From: Nocardiaceae bacterium
GTDB taxonomy: Bacteria; Actinomycetota; Actinomycetes; Mycobacteriales; Mycobacteriaceae
DNA: 45,362 nucleotides
Direction: 5' to 3'
Assembly (NCBI GenBank): GCA_021372355.1
Contig: JAJFUQ010000197.1
Span: 1-45,362, forward strand
Part shown: positions 23,606 through 32,562 of the stretch, in pieces
Numbering within the stretch: position 1 is the stretch's first letter
Layout: the number at the start of each line of letters is the position of its first letter
The notes under the pieces: model-generated
The model's database searches: none
Seen by the model: the letters and a program-made list of their open reading frames with translations, nothing else
Told to the model about the DNA's origin: nothing
Position numbers and translations under genes: made by a program

Positions 23606-24538
23606 GTGAGCGGAAACCACGGCGACCACGATCACGACCACGGCGGTTCCTCGCATACCCACGGGGCTACGGCCGACAGCGATCAACGGTGGCTCGGCGG
23701 AGCGCTCGCCGTGCTCGCAGCGTTCATGCTCGGCGAGGTCATCGTCGGGATCGTGTCCGGCTCGCTGGCCCTCATCTCCGATGCGGCGCACATGCTCACC
23801 GACGCCGCGTCGATAGCCCTGGCGATGTGGACGATCCGACTCGCTCAGCGCCCGGCGTCGGGCCGCATGACGTATGGCTGGAAACGAGCCGAGATCCTGT
23901 CGGCACAGGCCAACGGGGTGACCCTGCTGATTCTGGCCGCGTTCCTCGGTTTCGAATCGATCCGGCGACTCTTCAGCCCATCCGAAGTGACCGGCGTACT
24001 CGTCCTGGTGACCGCATTGGTCGGCGTCGTGGTCAACATCGCCGCGACCTGGATGATCAGCCGCGCGAATCGCACGAGCCTCAACATCGAGGGCGCGTTT
24101 CAGCACATTCTCAACGACCTGTTCGCGTTCATCGCGACCGCGATCGCCGGCGTGGTCATTCTCGTGACCGGCTTCGCCCGGGCCGACTCGATCGCGTCGT
24201 TGATCGTCGTCGTCCTGATGATCAAAGCCGGCGTCGAACTCGTCGCCAAGGCCAGTCGGGTGTTCCTCGAGGCGGCGCCGAGACACCTCGACCCAGCAGT
24301 CATCGGGCGCGAGATGGTGGCGCACGAGCACGTCGTCGAAGTCCACGACCTACACATTTGGGAGATCACGAGCGGCTCCCCCGCACTGTCAGCGCACGTT
24401 CTCCTCAAGCCCGGCGGCGACAGCCATGGTGTCCGCGTCGTGCTCGCGGCCATGCTCCTGGAGAAGCACGGGATCGATCACACGACCCTGCAGGTCGAGG
24501 TTCGGGCGGCGACCGATCTCGGGATGCCCGGCAACTAG
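23606..24538 (+). CDS. Cation diffusion facilitator (CzcD/ZnT-like) metal exporter
   Basis: A 310-residue inner-membrane Zn/Co/Cd:proton antiporter. A His/Asp-rich N terminus (GNHGDHDHDHGGSSHTHG) precedes six helices. Metal-site motifs are SDAAHMLTDA in helix 2 and the HILNDLFAF (HxxxD) in helix 5. The cytoplasmic C-terminal ferredoxin-like domain has HVVEVHDLHIWEI and THTLQ-type DHTTLQVEV. GTG 23606 is preferred to the upstream frame-start at 23504, which overlaps the divergent DUF1990 gene. No recognisable metal-regulator box was seen. The stop overlaps the methyltransferase stop by four bases (CTAG). Confidence 0.9.
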   Translation: MSGNHGDHDHDHGGSSHTHGATADSDQRWLGGALAVLAAFMLGEVIVGIVSGSLALISDAAHMLTDAASIALAMWTIRLAQRPASGRMTYGWKRAEILSAQANGVTLLILAAFLGFESIRRLFSPSEVTGVLVLVTALVGVVVNIAATWMISRANRTSLNIEGAFQHILNDLFAFIATAIAGVVILVTGFARADSIASLIVVVLMIKAGVELVAKASRVFLEAAPRHLDPAVIGREMVAHEHVVEVHDLHIWEITSGSPALSAHVLLKPGGDSHGVRVVLAAMLLEKHGIDHTTLQVEVRAATDLGMPGN

Positions 24539-25152
24539 ACGCGTCGGATGGTCGCGAGCCACGCGGGCGCGCCGTCGTCGTGGAAGCGCGTCTCGATACG
24601 TTCGGGGACGATCGCGACGACCTTCCACTGTTCGTCGAACGCCGCCCGGAGTTGGTCCTGGCTTAGTGGATGAGGTCCGATGTCAGATCCCTCGTCGCTG
24701 AAACACAGCACATAGAAGGTCCCGCCGGGTTCGAGCACCGATGCGACGCTCTGCGTGTACTGCGCGCGTTCGTCAACATCGAAGGTGTGCAGAAGTCCCG
24801 AGTCGATCACCGTGGCGAACGCACGGTTCAGTTGCCCCAGGTGAAGGGCGTCTGCAGCCACGAATTCGGCATCGAGTCCTCGTTCGGAGGCCTTGGCTCG
24901 CGCCATGTCGAGTGCGGTTTCCGCGACGTCCACGCCGACCACCGACAGACCCAGGGACGCGAGGTGTAGTGCGTTCTCCCCCGTGCCCGTGCCGGCGTCG
25001 AGGACCGGGCCGACGATTCCGCCCGCCTCACTGACGCGGACGATTGCACCCTGCGCGCGTCCGATGTCCCACGGCGCGGGCCCGTGCTGGTAGGAGTCGT
25101 CCCACGGCCGGCCGGCCTGTCGCTCATGGCTAGTTGATTCTCGATCGCCCAT
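24535..25152 (-). CDS. Class I SAM-dependent methyltransferase
   Basis: A 205-residue Rossmann methyltransferase (Methyltransf_25/TehB-like): WDDSYQHGPAPWDIGRAQGAI, SAM motif I VLDAGTGTGENALHLAS, VVGVDVAETALDMAR, and the DSGLLHTFD substrate region. Substrate unknown; similar proteins act on small thiols, selenite/tellurite or xenobiotics. It is the last gene of the MerR-SDR-FadD-cyclase run, 15 bases after the cyclase. Its stop interlocks tail to tail with the CDF gene. Confidence 0.85.
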   Translation of the reverse strand: MGDRESTSHERQAGRPWDDSYQHGPAPWDIGRAQGAIVRVSEAGGIVGPVLDAGTGTGENALHLASLGLSVVGVDVAETALDMARAKASERGLDAEFVAADALHLGQLNRAFATVIDSGLLHTFDVDERAQYTQSVASVLEPGGTFYVLCFSDEGSDIGPHPLSQDQLRAAFDEQWKVVAIVPERIETRFHDDGAPAWLATIRRV

Positions 25153-25167
25153 GACTACAGAGTGCCC

Positions 25168-25884
25168 TCAGATGTGCGGAATCAGCCCATAGATCGTCGC
25201 CGGCGAACCGGAGCCGCCGCGGTTGATCGTGCCGCCCACCAGCACAAAAGCGCCAGTGGTGGGGAGTTCGTGCAGGTTGGCGAGATTCTCGAGGCTGATC
25301 CGGTGCTCGTTGTAAAGCAACTTCGAGACCGTATAGGAGTTGTCGATCCCGCAGTCCGGGCCGAACGTGTCGATGCCCAGCGCACCGCGCACTCCGAGGA
25401 TGCCGCGCTCGAGCAGCCACTCGACCGCGTCGACGCTGAATCCAGGCTGATGGATCGTGCCGGTGCCGTCCAGAATTGCGTAGGCCTCAGTCCCCCAACG
25501 AGATTCCCAGCCCGTCCACAAGATCACCGCCGACTCCGGGGCGATCGAGCCATGCTTCTCTTCCCAGGCGACGAGGTCCGCGACCGATAGTGCGAAATCC
25601 GCATCGGCGGCAGCCTGACGTCGAACATCGATCTTGATCGCGGGCAGGAACAGATCCTCGACATCGAGTTGGTCGGCCGTGAGACCGCCGTCCGTGAAGT
25701 GCGCGGGCGCACCCCAATGCGTGCCGGTGTGTTCGCCCTGCGAGACGGACTGGAGGTAGTAGCCGTGGTCCGGGATCGAGGCCACGGTGTCGAGGGTGAA
25801 CGCGGGGTCCCCAGGGAAGATCGGCGTGCGTTCCGGGTCGTTGACATGCGAGAGTCGGACGACCCGGAACGGACGATCAGGCAC
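25168..25884 (-). CDS. Cyclase/kynurenine-formamidase-like metal hydrolase
   Basis: A 238-residue protein of the cyclase family (Pfam PF04199 type). It starts RVVRLSHVNDPERTPIFPGDP and contains HTGTHWGAPAHF, in which the usual Asp of HxGTHxDxPxH is Gly. It continues with TGWESRWG, DAVEWLLERG, and LGIDTFGPD. The changed ligand suggests altered metal binding or a divergent subfamily. Its ATG lies inside the FadD 3' end (eight-base overlap), so translation is coupled. Substrate could be an acyl-amide or lactone linked to the FadD pathway; that is inference. Confidence 0.82.
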   Translation of the reverse strand: MPDRPFRVVRLSHVNDPERTPIFPGDPAFTLDTVASIPDHGYYLQSVSQGEHTGTHWGAPAHFTDGGLTADQLDVEDLFLPAIKIDVRRQAAADADFALSVADLVAWEEKHGSIAPESAVILWTGWESRWGTEAYAILDGTGTIHQPGFSVDAVEWLLERGILGVRGALGIDTFGPDCGIDNSYTVSKLLYNEHRISLENLANLHELPTTGAFVLVGGTINRGGSGSPATIYGLIPHI

Positions 25885-27496
25885 GCTCAGCGAGTTCCCG
25901 CTTCAGGATCTTCCCGGTGGGGTTTCGTGGCAATTCGTCGAGGAACACCACGTCACGCGGCGTCTTGTAGCGCGCGAGGTTGTTCTTCACGAAGTCCTTG
26001 ACCTCGTCGACGGTGATGCTGGCGCCGGGCCGCACCACGACGAACGTCCGCAAGCGCTTTCCGAAGTCGGGGTCGTCGACCCCGATCGCCGCTGCGTCCG
26101 CGATCGCCGGGTGGGTGACCAGCAGTTCCTCGATCTCGCGAGGGAACACGTTTTCACCGCCGGAAACGATCATTTCGTCGTCACGCCCGTCGATGTAGAG
26201 GCGCCCGGCCTTGTCGAAGTGTCCGACGTCGCCCGTCGACAGCAGCCCGTCGATGATCTCCTTGTGGCCACCGCCCGTGTAACCCTCGAACGGGATCGTG
26301 GTGCCGACGAAGATGCGGCCCTTCTCCCCCTGACGAACCTCTTTGCCCTGGTCGTCGAGGATCTTGATCCGTGATCCGAGCATCGGCTTGCCGACCGACG
26401 TCGGTGCTTCGTGCACGTCTTTCGGGGTCGCCATCGTGGCGAGAGCGACCTCTGTCGAACCGTAGAGGTTGTAGATGACGTCGCCGAGAACGCGTTGCGC
26501 CTCGGTACCGACCTGTGCGGGCAGCTGGGATCCCGCACAGAAGATGACGCGCAGGCTCGACAGATCGCGCCGGCCCAGTTCGTCCGGACCGAGGGCGAGA
26601 AGTCGCTGCAACATGACGGGTACGAGGCACACCGTCGAGGCACCGAAGGCCTCGATGTCGTCCGCGAGTTGCGCCGCGTCGAACTTGCGGCGGAGTACGA
26701 GCCTCGATCCCAATGCGATCGCCAGAAGCGTGATCAGCAGACCCGTGCCATGGAACATCGGCGGCCCGATGATGACGGTTTGGCGCGCCTTCATCGGCAT
26801 GCGTTCGAGGACGGCACCGGGAACGGTGAGTCCGCGCGGCTCGGCACGTGGTGCGCCCTTCGGTGTACCGGTCGTGCCCGAGGTCAGCAGAATGATCCGA
26901 CCCGGCTTCTTCGGTGCGGACGGAGTCTTCGTCTTCCCCTCGCTCACGAGGGCGGTGAACTCGTCAGCCGGAGCGTCGATGGCACACGCGAATTTTCCTT
27001 GCGGCGGGTTGAGGTCGGCCACGACGTCGCTGAGGTCGGCGTCGTAGATGAGCAGGTCGACGCCTTCCCGGGTCGCGACCTCGGTCGCCTGCCGCGCCGA
27101 GAAGCCGGTGTTGAGCCAGACGCAATTGAGTCCGGCGCGCGATGCCGCGAACGCGGCGATGAGCGGAGACCGATGGTTGCGGCACAGGATCCCGATGGTG
27201 TCACCGGGCTGCAATCGAGCGCTCAAGGCGTTCGCCAGCTGATCGGTCTGCTTGTCGAGTTCGGCGTAGGTGATCTCGCCGCGCTCATCCGCGATCGCCG
27301 TGTATTTGCCGTGGCGGATCGCCGCGATCTTCGCCGCGGCACCCAACGGGCCGAAATCGTTGAGGGCTGCCACCATCCGCAGGACGTTGTGCGGAAGCTC
27401 GACGCCCACGACGCCGGCCTCGAACAACGCAACGAGGGAACGTACTTCGAGTCCGGCCCGGCGCGCGGGCTCGGTCAGGAGACTGATCAGATCCAT
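25877..27496 (-). CDS. fadD: Long-chain acyl-CoA synthetase (FadD-type)
   Basis: A 539-residue ANL ligase that activates a fatty or other carboxylic acid to its acyl-CoA. It has the P-loop [30 protein letters not shown] as the A5 motif, STGDVGHFDKAGRLYIDGRDDE, the A8/A10 hinge IVSGGENVFPREIE, and the catalytic Lys in NPTGKILKREL. The N-terminal region (LFEAGVVGVELPHNVLRM) resembles mycobacterial FadD2-like proteins. Six bases separate it from the upstream SDR, and it overlaps the cyclase downstream, in one operon led by MerR. Confidence 0.9.
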   Translation of the reverse strand: MDLISLLTEPARRAGLEVRSLVALFEAGVVGVELPHNVLRMVAALNDFGPLGAAAKIAAIRHGKYTAIADERGEITYAELDKQTDQLANALSARLQPGDTIGILCRNHRSPLIAAFAASRAGLNCVWLNTGFSARQATEVATREGVDLLIYDADLSDVVADLNPPQGKFACAIDAPADEFTALVSEGKTKTPSAPKKPGRIILLTSGTTGTPKGAPRAEPRGLTVPGAVLERMPMKARQTVIIGPPMFHGTGLLITLLAIALGSRLVLRRKFDAAQLADDIEAFGASTVCLVPVMLQRLLALGPDELGRRDLSSLRVIFCAGSQLPAQVGTEAQRVLGDVIYNLYGSTEVALATMATPKDVHEAPTSVGKPMLGSRIKILDDQGKEVRQGEKGRIFVGTTIPFEGYTGGGHKEIIDGLLSTGDVGHFDKAGRLYIDGRDDEMIVSGGENVFPREIEELLVTHPAIADAAAIGVDDPDFGKRLRTFVVVRPGASITVDEVKDFVKNNLARYKTPRDVVFLDELPRNPTGKILKRELAERA

Positions 27497-27502
27497 TGCT
27501 TC

Positions 27503-28480
27503 CTACCAGTGCACGCCACGAGTGGCATTGATGAATATTTCCTCGGCCGGTGTCGGCTCTTTGGGCACTTCGGGTGCACCCTTGGCGGCAGTCGAGTCCG
27601 GGAACATCCGGAAACCCCGCCCCCGAACGTGATCCATCAACGTGGGGTTGACGGCGTCGGCGAAGGCGGCCATGCGCCCTGCGGCGGGGCTCACCCGCCG
27701 CGATCGGTGCACGATCGCCCCGGACAGCACGTCGGCGGCCTGCTCCGGCGTCAGCGCCGGGAAGTGGTCGTAGAGCTTCGTCGGGCTGATCATCGGAGTG
27801 CGGACCAGCGGCATGTGGACGGTGCTGAAACGCACGTTGTCACTGATGGTTTCGGCCTGGAGCGAGTCGCACAGGGTGTCGAGCGCGGCTTTGCTGGCGA
27901 TGTACGCGCCGAACCTCGGGACCTTGGTCTGTACGCCGATCGACGACACGTTCACGATCTGACCGTATCCCCGCTCCCGCATTCCGGGAACGAACTTGAG
28001 AATCAACTGGACCGCGCCGAGGTAGTTGAGCTGCATCGTGCGTTGGTAGTCGTGAATCCGGTCGTACGACAGCGCCAGGGACCGACGGATCGATCGCCCG
28101 GCGTTGTTGACGAGGATGTCGACGCGGCCGAGGTCGGCAAGGACGGCATCGGCCATGGTCGCGATCGCGGCAGAGTCCGACAGGTCGCATGGGTAGACGT
28201 GCGCGACACCGCCTTCGGCACGGATCTCGTCGGCGACGCGCTCGAGGTTCTCCCGGGTGCGGGCCACGAGCACAACTTCGCCGCCGGCCTTCGCGATGCG
28301 TTTGGCGGTGGCCTCGCCGATACCCGACGACGCTCCCGTGATGAGAACGATTCGGCCCGTTACGGTCTCGTGGAGCGACTTGCCGAACATCGCATCGACC
28401 ACTACGCGCGCTGAGGTCGGAGTGTTCACGATGTCGGCGACTGCGGCCACCGGCTTCGTGATGAGCTTGCTGAGTTTCAT
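27503..28480 (-). CDS. Short-chain dehydrogenase/reductase
   Basis: A 325-residue classical SDR with an extended N terminus (MKLSKLITKPVAAVADIV) and C terminus (ending TPAEEIFINATRGVHW). The coenzyme motif is TGASSGIGEA, NNAG is present, and the catalytic YIASK Tyr/Lys follows SSIGVQTKVPRFGA. NADPH preference is suggested by ARTREN after the second strand. Often paired with FadD in lipid or steroid metabolism. Its ATG overlaps the MerR stop (ATGA), so it is coupled to its presumed regulator. Confidence 0.88.
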   Translation of the reverse strand: MKLSKLITKPVAAVADIVNTPTSARVVVDAMFGKSLHETVTGRIVLITGASSGIGEATAKRIAKAGGEVVLVARTRENLERVADEIRAEGGVAHVYPCDLSDSAAIATMADAVLADLGRVDILVNNAGRSIRRSLALSYDRIHDYQRTMQLNYLGAVQLILKFVPGMRERGYGQIVNVSSIGVQTKVPRFGAYIASKAALDTLCDSLQAETISDNVRFSTVHMPLVRTPMISPTKLYDHFPALTPEQAADVLSGAIVHRSRRVSPAAGRMAAFADAVNPTLMDHVRGRGFRMFPDSTAAKGAPEVPKEPTPAEEIFINATRGVHW

Positions 28481-29214
28481 TGGTTCTTCCCCGTCCAAGG
28501 ATTGAGCTTTGTCTGAGCGACGGTCTGGGTGACCTTGCGGTCGATCGCGATGTTGAATCGCCGGATCACGCACTGGATGGCGATGGGACGCAGCAGCGGG
28601 AGCACGGTCGCGACGTTGCGCATGATCTCGCCCGCATTCCTCGACCCCGAGAGCTGCTCGAGCATCAGGTCGATGAGGTCGTTGGCCAGTGCGGTCATGT
28701 GCCGGTCGACCACTGCGGCCATTGCGGTGATACCCGCGCGGGGCAGTTTCAGTTCGGTGATGGCTGCGGTCGCACCGAGAAGTGCGGTCGCAACCTTGTA
28801 TCCGCCTTCATCGGTCTGTGCGACTGCGCCGAGGGCGATGAGCAGTTCGACGTCGGAGTCCGACAGCGTGCGTCCGGCGCGACGGTTGAGCTCGTCGCGG
28901 TCGACTTCTTCAAGGTCCGCGAGGGACCACGGGCTCAGCAGCGATGTGCGAAGTGCGATGTCGGTCGCGGTGGCATCGGCGGGCAGCCGCGACAGAACCT
29001 GGCCGATCGCACTGAGCGTGTAGCCGTAGTCCTGCAGGTGTTTCACGAGCTCGAGCCGCATCCGTTGTTGCGGTCCGTAGTAGGCGACGCGGCCACGACG
29101 CTCGGGCGACGGCAGCAGCCCCTGCTCGGTGTAGAAACGGATGTTTCGCACGGTGATACCGGTGCGCGCGGCGAGTTCATCGATGGTGAATTCTTCGCTG
29201 ACGACCTCAGTCAT
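28477..29214 (-). CDS. MerR family transcriptional regulator
   Basis: A 245-residue regulator. The N-terminal winged helix has FTIDELAARTGITVRNIRFYTEQGLL and the wing RRGRVAYY. A dimerisation coiled coil follows, then an unusual long C-terminal domain (about residues 105-245) without the Cys pattern of metal-sensing MerRs. It therefore probably senses an organic ligand such as an acyl-CoA. It leads the SDR-FadD-cyclase-methyltransferase operon. Two dyads of the form CAGTnnnACTG lie just upstream, and autoregulation is likely. Confidence 0.87.
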   Translation of the reverse strand: MTEVVSEEFTIDELAARTGITVRNIRFYTEQGLLPSPERRGRVAYYGPQQRMRLELVKHLQDYGYTLSAIGQVLSRLPADATATDIALRTSLLSPWSLADLEEVDRDELNRRAGRTLSDSDVELLIALGAVAQTDEGGYKVATALLGATAAITELKLPRAGITAMAAVVDRHMTALANDLIDLMLEQLSGSRNAGEIMRNVATVLPLLRPIAIQCVIRRFNIAIDRKVTQTVAQTKLNPWTGKNQ

Positions 29215-29235
29215 GACTGGCAGCGTAGTCCTGTG

Positions 29236-29260
29236 CAGTGCAACTGTGCCAGTAGTACTG
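29236..29260 (-). promoter_or_regulatory. Candidate MerR operator, two CAGTnnnACTG dyads
   Basis: CAGTGCAACTG (29236-29246) and CAGTAGTACTG (29250-29260) are two 11-base dyads starting 14 bases apart, 22-46 bases upstream of the merR ATG. No other gene is nearer than the thioesterase at 29381. Confidence 0.5.
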
Positions 29261-29380
29261 TAACGGTTCGCGAGTGGTCCTCGTCACACAGGAGTACTTG
29301 CCTGTCGAGCCCGCGCTGTATCGAGCGCGGTCGCCGGCCAATTCGAGAACCGACACCCGGGAACCTGATACAAAGTCGGC

Positions 29381-29767
29381 ATGTCCCGGTTTGTCTACAG
29401 CTGTCCCCTGCGCTGGTCCGACATGGATTCAGACGGCCATGTGCACGACGCGGTGCACCTGAGATACCTCGAGGAGACTCGAATCGGACTGTTCCGTGAG
29501 CTGGGCTTCTCGGGAGCAAGTGTCGTTGCTCAGCTCGATATCGATTACCTCGTGCCGTTGCGATACCGGCCGGAACCGGTGCGTTCCGAGACATGGGTTT
29601 CGCGGATCGGAGGCTCGTCGTTCGATCTAAACCACGAAATTCTCGACGATGAAACGACTTACTCCGCGGTCAAGTGCACGATCGTCGCCTTCGACTCCGA
29701 GGCTCAGCGCTCACGACCGTTGACTGACGCCGAGCGAGCCGGACTCGGGAAGTTGGGGATGCACTGA
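29381..29767 (+). CDS. Hotdog-fold (4HBT) acyl-CoA thioesterase, first of a tandem pair
   Basis: A 128-residue single hotdog domain. The active-site helix region reads WSDMDSDGHVHDAVHLRYLEE, where most homologues have GHVNN. The central helix and VPLRYRPEPV and FDLNHEIL strands are typical. Its stop and the next gene's ATG share one base (TGATG), so both are translated together and might form a heteromer. Divergent from the merR operon, which suggests a link with acyl-CoA handling. Substrate unknown. Confidence 0.8.
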   Translation: MSRFVYSCPLRWSDMDSDGHVHDAVHLRYLEETRIGLFRELGFSGASVVAQLDIDYLVPLRYRPEPVRSETWVSRIGGSSFDLNHEILDDETTYSAVKCTIVAFDSEAQRSRPLTDAERAGLGKLGMH

Positions 29768-30150
29768 TGCACTCGTGCCGAATTCACCTGCGCGCGGCTG
29801 ACATCGACGCCTTGGGTCACGTCAACAACGTTGTGTTCGTCCAGTACCTCCACGAAGCTCGCGACACATTGCTGGCCACCGCGGATTCGCATCACTGGCA
29901 CGTCGTGGTGGCCGCACACAAGATCACCTTCCAGCGGCCACTCATTCTCGGACAACGCTCCGTTGACGTCGTGACCACCACAGATCGGATCGGTACGACC
30001 TCATTCGCGCTGCACCACGAGATCTGCGCAGGCGAAAAGGTCTATCTCACCGCGGTCAGCACGCTGGTCACAGTCGACGACGATGGGCCGAGGGCGCTGA
30101 CCGCCAGCCAGCGGCACTTCCTCGAACAGCACCTCAGCCACGAGCCTTGA
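29767..30150 (+). CDS. Hotdog-fold (4HBT) acyl-CoA thioesterase, second of a tandem pair
   Basis: A 127-residue hotdog protein with the standard AADIDALGHVNNVVFVQYLHEARD, including the Asp and the HVNN motif missing from its partner. It continues with ITFQRPL and TTSFALHHEI. The separate retention of the canonical motif suggests this is the catalytic subunit if the pair associates; that is inference. Its start overlaps the upstream stop. Confidence 0.82.
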   Translation: MHSCRIHLRAADIDALGHVNNVVFVQYLHEARDTLLATADSHHWHVVVAAHKITFQRPLILGQRSVDVVTTTDRIGTTSFALHHEICAGEKVYLTAVSTLVTVDDDGPRALTASQRHFLEQHLSHEP

Positions 30151-30175
30151 GGCGGCAGGTGCCACCAACGCGTTA

Positions 30176-31030
30176 CTACCGGTCGCCGGGGAACATGTCC
30201 TTGTCCGACCACACGGCCATCGCTGGAATGGCCCGCGGAAGCAGGCGGGCCACGAGGTCGACGAACTTCGCGGACTTGCCGACGAGCACGCGCTTCTTGT
30301 TCGCGGCGACGCCATCGAGGATGATCCTCGCCGCCTTCTCCGGCGGCATGGTCAGCAGTTTCTCGTTGTAGGTTGCGACCCGACGCTCCAGATCGCGAGT
30401 CACCGCAAGCCCGCTCGACCGCGCTCGTTCGAGCGCTGATGACGCCAGGCGCGTCGCTACGCCGGCGGGGTGAATGACCGTCACCTTGACCGGATGGCCG
30501 GCCAGGAGGAGGTCGACAGCGACCGCTTCGGTGAATCCGCGGACGGCGAATTTGCTGGTGCAATAGGCGCTGCCCATCGGCTGAGCAACGATACCGCTGA
30601 CGCTCGACATATTGACCAGATGCCCGTCACCGGATGCGATGAGGTGTGGCAGGAAGGCCTTGGTCCCGTGGATGACACCCCACAGATTGACCCCGAGGAC
30701 CTTGCCGAACGTCTCGAGGTCAGCGTCGACAAACGGACCGACATCACCGGCAATCCCCGCGTTGTTGATGACGATATCGACTTCCCCGTAGTGCTCGACG
30801 ACGCTCGCCGCATAGGCGTTGACGGCTTCACGGTCTGAGACGTCGACGCTGGCGGTGTGGACGGGGGCGCCACGGGAAGCGACCTGTTCGGCGGTGGCCG
30901 CGAGCCCGTCCGCATCGACGTCGCAGATCGACAATCGCGCCCCGCGTGCCGCCAACTCGAGGGCCAGGGCGCGTCCGATCCCGGACCCCGCGCCGGTGAC
31001 CACGGCGACCTTGTGCGCGAACGTCGTCAT
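30176..31030 (-). CDS. Short-chain dehydrogenase/reductase
   Basis: A 284-residue SDR: TGAGSGIGRALA coenzyme site, acidic CDVDADGL pointing to NAD, NNAGIAG, the YCTSKFAVRG catalytic block, and VTVIHPAGVATRL. It is about 45 percent similar by eye to the SDR at 36160 (same IASGDGH and SSV segments, same C-terminal GRAA-like extension with LLPR). It lies 41 bases after the MFS gene and is probably co-transcribed. Substrate unknown, plausibly a hydroxyacyl or steroid compound. Confidence 0.87.
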   Translation of the reverse strand: MTTFAHKVAVVTGAGSGIGRALALELAARGARLSICDVDADGLAATAEQVASRGAPVHTASVDVSDREAVNAYAASVVEHYGEVDIVINNAGIAGDVGPFVDADLETFGKVLGVNLWGVIHGTKAFLPHLIASGDGHLVNMSSVSGIVAQPMGSAYCTSKFAVRGFTEAVAVDLLLAGHPVKVTVIHPAGVATRLASSALERARSSGLAVTRDLERRVATYNEKLLTMPPEKAARIILDGVAANKKRVLVGKSAKFVDLVARLLPRAIPAMAVWSDKDMFPGDR

Positions 31031-31071
31031 CTACTTCTCCAACCCTCCACGTGTAGCTGACCAGCCAGCGC

Positions 31072-32418
31072 TCAGCTGATCTCTCGATGTCGGTCGTGAT
31101 TGAGGTTCAACAAATGCCCCCGCAGCAGGCCGTCGAGGAGACCGAAGCGGGTGTTCTGCTGGCCGAGGTGAGGCTGTTCCCCACTTGTTCGTCGTTGGCG
31201 CACGACGAGCGTGATGCTCGCGATCAGCACCATCGTGCCGGCGACTTTCAGCGAACCCCACACGTCGTGGTGGTCGGCGAAGCGGCCGAGCAGGATTCCG
31301 CCAATCGGCGCTGCGACCGTGTAGATGATGGCGTACACCGCGAATACCGACCCCTCCATCGCTGGGTCTACCCGGGTCTGGACGACCGCCGTCAGCACCG
31401 CCTGGGCCAGGGAGAACAGTAAGCCGAACGGAACCAGGGCAAGCAGCACGACGAACCACAGCGGTGCTCCGACCAACACATCGCCGAATCCGCCGAGGAC
31501 GATCATGACGACGCCCGCGATCAGGAACGTCCCGTAGAGGATCTCCAACCTGCTGAAACGCGCGCGCAAGCGCGAAACCACCGTCGCCAAGCCGATTGCA
31601 CCGACGGCCACGGCGGCGGTCACGATCCCCAAGTTGGTGCCGCCAGACAGCCCGTGCGCAACCGCCGGCAGAAGTTGCGTGACCAGCGCGACGAACAGCC
31701 CGAGAAGCGCGGTCTGGACAAAGGCAATCGCGATCGCCGGCTTCCCTCGGACATAGCGCAATATGGCTCCGATTCCGACCCGTTCGGAGGGTTGCGTGTC
31801 CCGCTCAGGCGGCCGTGCCCGGTGCAAGACCACGATGAAACCGACGTAGCTGACCGCGTTGAGCAAGAGCAGCGCCCACGGCCCGACGACCCCGAGGATC
31901 ACTCCACCGACGATGCCGCCGATGACCGTTGCGCCACTCGCGTAGGCGCTCAGCGATGCGTTCGCCTGGTCCAAGTGGTCAGCCGGCACGATGTCGCGCT
32001 CGAACTGCAACCACGCCGGATAGTCGAACGCGGCTACCGCGCCAAGCACTGCACTTGCGACGAGCAGCAGCGGAATAGGCAACGCATCGACGAACGCCAA
32101 CAGCGCAAGAACGAGGTACAGGGCAAGTTTGACGAAGTTGCAGATCAGCAGAAGCCGCGTATGTCCTGAGCGCGCTGCCACTCGGCCGGCGAACGTGCCG
32201 AGTAAGGCGGTCGGAAGGCTGAACGCAGCGGACACCAGCACTGTGTGGATGACGGACTTCGAGTCGTTGAAAGACACGAACGCGATCGCGATCGCAGCCA
32301 TCGTCGACCCGGCCGCAGAACATAGTTCGGCGGCAATGAGGCTGCGCACGAAGGGAAGTCGACGGAAGGGCGTCGTCGCAGCGGGAGGCGTCGATCCACT
32401 CTCTTCGGCAATGTCCAT
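31072..32418 (-). CDS. MFS exporter (drug/enterobactin-type)
   Basis: A 448-residue integral membrane protein with about 11-12 hydrophobic helices. It has a short polar N terminus and a loop motif resembling motif A (GRVAARSGHTR). A central loop HRARPPERDTQPSE separates two halves, as in MFS_3/EntS-type exporters. The C-terminal tail is polar (QQNTRF, RGHLLNLNHDRHREIS). The ATG at 32418 is used; the longer open frame to 32541 lacks family similarity. Substrate unknown. Confidence 0.83.
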   Translation of the reverse strand: MDIAEESGSTPPAATTPFRRLPFVRSLIAAELCSAAGSTMAAIAIAFVSFNDSKSVIHTVLVSAAFSLPTALLGTFAGRVAARSGHTRLLLICNFVKLALYLVLALLAFVDALPIPLLLVASAVLGAVAAFDYPAWLQFERDIVPADHLDQANASLSAYASGATVIGGIVGGVILGVVGPWALLLLNAVSYVGFIVVLHRARPPERDTQPSERVGIGAILRYVRGKPAIAIAFVQTALLGLFVALVTQLLPAVAHGLSGGTNLGIVTAAVAVGAIGLATVVSRLRARFSRLEILYGTFLIAGVVMIVLGGFGDVLVGAPLWFVVLLALVPFGLLFSLAQAVLTAVVQTRVDPAMEGSVFAVYAIIYTVAAPIGGILLGRFADHHDVWGSLKVAGTMVLIASITLVVRQRRTSGEQPHLGQQNTRFGLLDGLLRGHLLNLNHDRHREIS

Positions 32419-32562
32419 AAGCGGCCCTGCCCGTCGTCGGTCCAGACACGATGGAGGTATCGCGGCCCGGTCGAATTCGACGTTAGATCGAACTGCCTGC
32501 CGTATTCCGGGGCTTTGCCCGTGAGTCGAAAATCTGCCCAACTGTCATGCGACTGTTGAGTG

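Noticed and set aside
26411..28414. 667-codon plus-strand frame opposite fadD and the SDR
   Set aside because: Antisense shadow; both minus-strand genes have complete, well-conserved motifs.
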